64,000 nt of DNA from positions 2,480,001-2,544,000 of the forward strand of contig NZ_OY782870.1 in assembly GCF_963678545.1 (NCBI RefSeq), written 5' to 3'. The stretch comes from an uncultured Methanomethylovorans sp. (lineage in GTDB: Archaea; Halobacteriota; Methanosarcinia; Methanosarcinales; Methanosarcinaceae). Made by a program: the position numbers and the translations under genes. This document shows positions 63,077 to 64,000 of this stretch, one piece after another (the first letter of the stretch is position 1; every line of letters begins with the position of its first letter). The notes below the pieces were generated by a model, which made no database searches, was not told the origin of the DNA, and was given only the letters and a program-made list of their open reading frames with translations.

Positions 63077-64000
63077 ATGTCCGAAGAGATCATCGTACAG
63101 GTAGCACAGGCATACCCCAGAGACGCGGGAAGAGGTATAGCGCGCCTGGAAAAAAGCCTGATGCAACGATTGGGAACTACAAGCGGCGATATTATAGAGA
63201 TCAAAGGAAAGGACACATGCTATGCTATCGTCTGGCCTGGATATGTTGATGATACAGACAAAGGAATAATCCGTATAGACGGCAACCTGCGCTACAATGC
63301 TAAAATTGGTCTGGATGATCAGGTAACCATTAAGAAGATATTAGCTCATGAAGCGGAGAGCGTTACACTTGCACCTACACAGCCTGTTCAGCTTGTAGGA
63401 GGGTCGCGTTTTATCCTAAGAATAATAGAAGGCAGACCTCTTTCTAAAGGAGAAAGAGTCAGAGTGGAAACTGTGAACAATCCCCTTACATTTGCAGTGC
63501 TGGCGACTAAACCCTCCGGACCTGTGGTAGTTACCCGTAACACGCAGATAGTTCTTCGGGAAAAACCTCTGGAGGAAGCTACAACTAAAGATCATATTAC
63601 CTATGAAGACATAGGTGGCCTCAAGCGCGAACTCGGCATGGTGAGGGAAATGATAGAACTACCCCTCAAACATCCTGAAATTTTTCAAAAGCTTGGGATA
63701 GATCCCCCGAAAGGTGTGCTGCTTTATGGCCAGCCAGGTACAGGCAAGACAATGATAGCCAGGGCGGTTGCCAGTGAAACAGATGCGAATTTCATATCCA
63801 TCAGCGGACCGGAGATAGTATCAAAGTATTATGGTGAAAGTGAACATAAGCTTCGCCAGATGTTTGAAGATGCCGAAAAGGATGCACCTTCCATTATATT
63901 CATTGATGAGATAGATTCCATTGCCCCTAAAAGAGATGAAGTGATGGGAGAAGTTGAGCGCAGAGTTGTAGCTCAATTGCTATCACTCATGGATGGACTG
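63077..64000 (+). CDS. CDC48/p97-type AAA ATPase, N-terminal part (cut by the window end)
   Basis: The frame from the ATG at 63077 encodes 308 residues and continues past 64000. The N-domain ([30 protein letters not shown]) is the double-psi barrel of CDC48/VAT. The D1 AAA domain begins near residue 175 ([30 protein letters not shown]), with Walker [12 protein letters not shown] and Walker [17 protein letters not shown]. It unfolds proteins for the proteasome. A second D2 domain is expected beyond the window. Confidence 0.95.
   Translation, partial: MSEEIIVQVAQAYPRDAGRGIARLEKSLMQRLGTTSGDIIEIKGKDTCYAIVWPGYVDDTDKGIIRIDGNLRYNAKIGLDDQVTIKKILAHEAESVTLAPTQPVQLVGGSRFILRIIEGRPLSKGERVRVETVNNPLTFAVLATKPSGPVVVTRNTQIVLREKPLEEATTKDHITYEDIGGLKRELGMVREMIELPLKHPEIFQKLGIDPPKGVLLYGQPGTGKTMIARAVASETDANFISISGPEIVSKYYGESEHKLRQMFEDAEKDAPSIIFIDEIDSIAPKRDEVMGEVERRVVAQLLSLMDGL

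Noticed and set aside
1..64000. tRNA, rRNA or intact insertion sequences
   Set aside because: I saw no T-arm or acceptor patterns, no rRNA-like stretches and no transposase domains while reading both strands, although a manual read cannot exclude an atypical tRNA.

Overview
This is archaeal DNA, most likely from a methylotrophic methanogen of the family Methanosarcinaceae. That placement is inference, based on a duplicated-domain S-layer protein, disaggregatase-type DNRLRE repeats fused to a subtilisin, an archaeal topoisomerase I with zinc ribbons, a CDC48-type AAA ATPase, citramalate/isopropylmalate synthase next to ilvBNC, TATA-box promoters and GGAGGTGA-type Shine-Dalgarno sites. The sequence is AT-rich. 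I recognise no rRNA, tRNA, CRISPR array or intact insertion sequence. 

Layout. (1) 0-6.3 kb is a crowded toxin-antitoxin region: four MNT nucleotidyltransferase genes, two HEPN partners, VapB with a truncated VapC, two RelE-like toxins with antitoxins, an orphan YgiT-type zinc finger, decayed remnants, and a duplicated segment of about 340 bp. (2) 6.5-13.9 kb holds a CPBP membrane protease, a Dabb protein, a giant secreted subtilisin with DNRLRE and PKD repeats, and a TMEM165/GDT1-type cation transporter. (3) 14-24 kb holds hisG, an orphan FtsX-like permease, a membrane metallophosphoesterase, a corA-DUF432-mscS ion/osmotic cluster and a strongly signalled S-layer gene. (4) 24-38.8 kb is housekeeping: P-type ATPase, marC, thiC, topA, nitroreductase, the branched-chain amino acid operon (isopropylmalate/citramalate synthase, ilvB, ilvN, ilvC) and an M42 aminopeptidase. 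(5) 39.3-59.4 kb is a surface-glycan locus: glycosyltransferases, a DUF2206 membrane protein, flippase, deacetylase-like and FemAB-like proteins, two epimerases, two nucleotide-sugar dehydrogenases, a WbpA/B/E/D-like set predicted to make UDP-2,3-diacetamido-glucuronic acid, and an N-acetyl sugar amidotransferase. (6) 59.6-64 kb holds a CinA-like/NadD-like fusion, an unknown Cys-rich protein, a phenylacetate-CoA ligase and the start of a CDC48 gene that runs off the window. 

How the genes may work together (inference): the glycan locus would supply an unusual diacetylated uronic acid for glycosylating surface proteins such as the S-layer protein at 21.5 kb and possibly the giant subtilisin. 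CorA, MscS and DUF432 form a probable envelope-stress unit. 

The most unusual signals are these. Three consecutive glycosyltransferase genes (39.36-42.55 kb) carry about 16 single-base indels, 15 of them +1 and mostly at short homopolymers, with no evident substitution nonsense codons; this looks more like a local consensus-error patch than decay. Two paralogous miniproteins of 40 and 45 residues, 37 kb apart, share the exact pattern C-x2-C-x16-C-x2-H-C. Two hydrophobic micro-ORFs of 27 and 25 codons lie in gene-poor gaps. A GC-rich hairpin sits at the predicted transcript start upstream of 29164.
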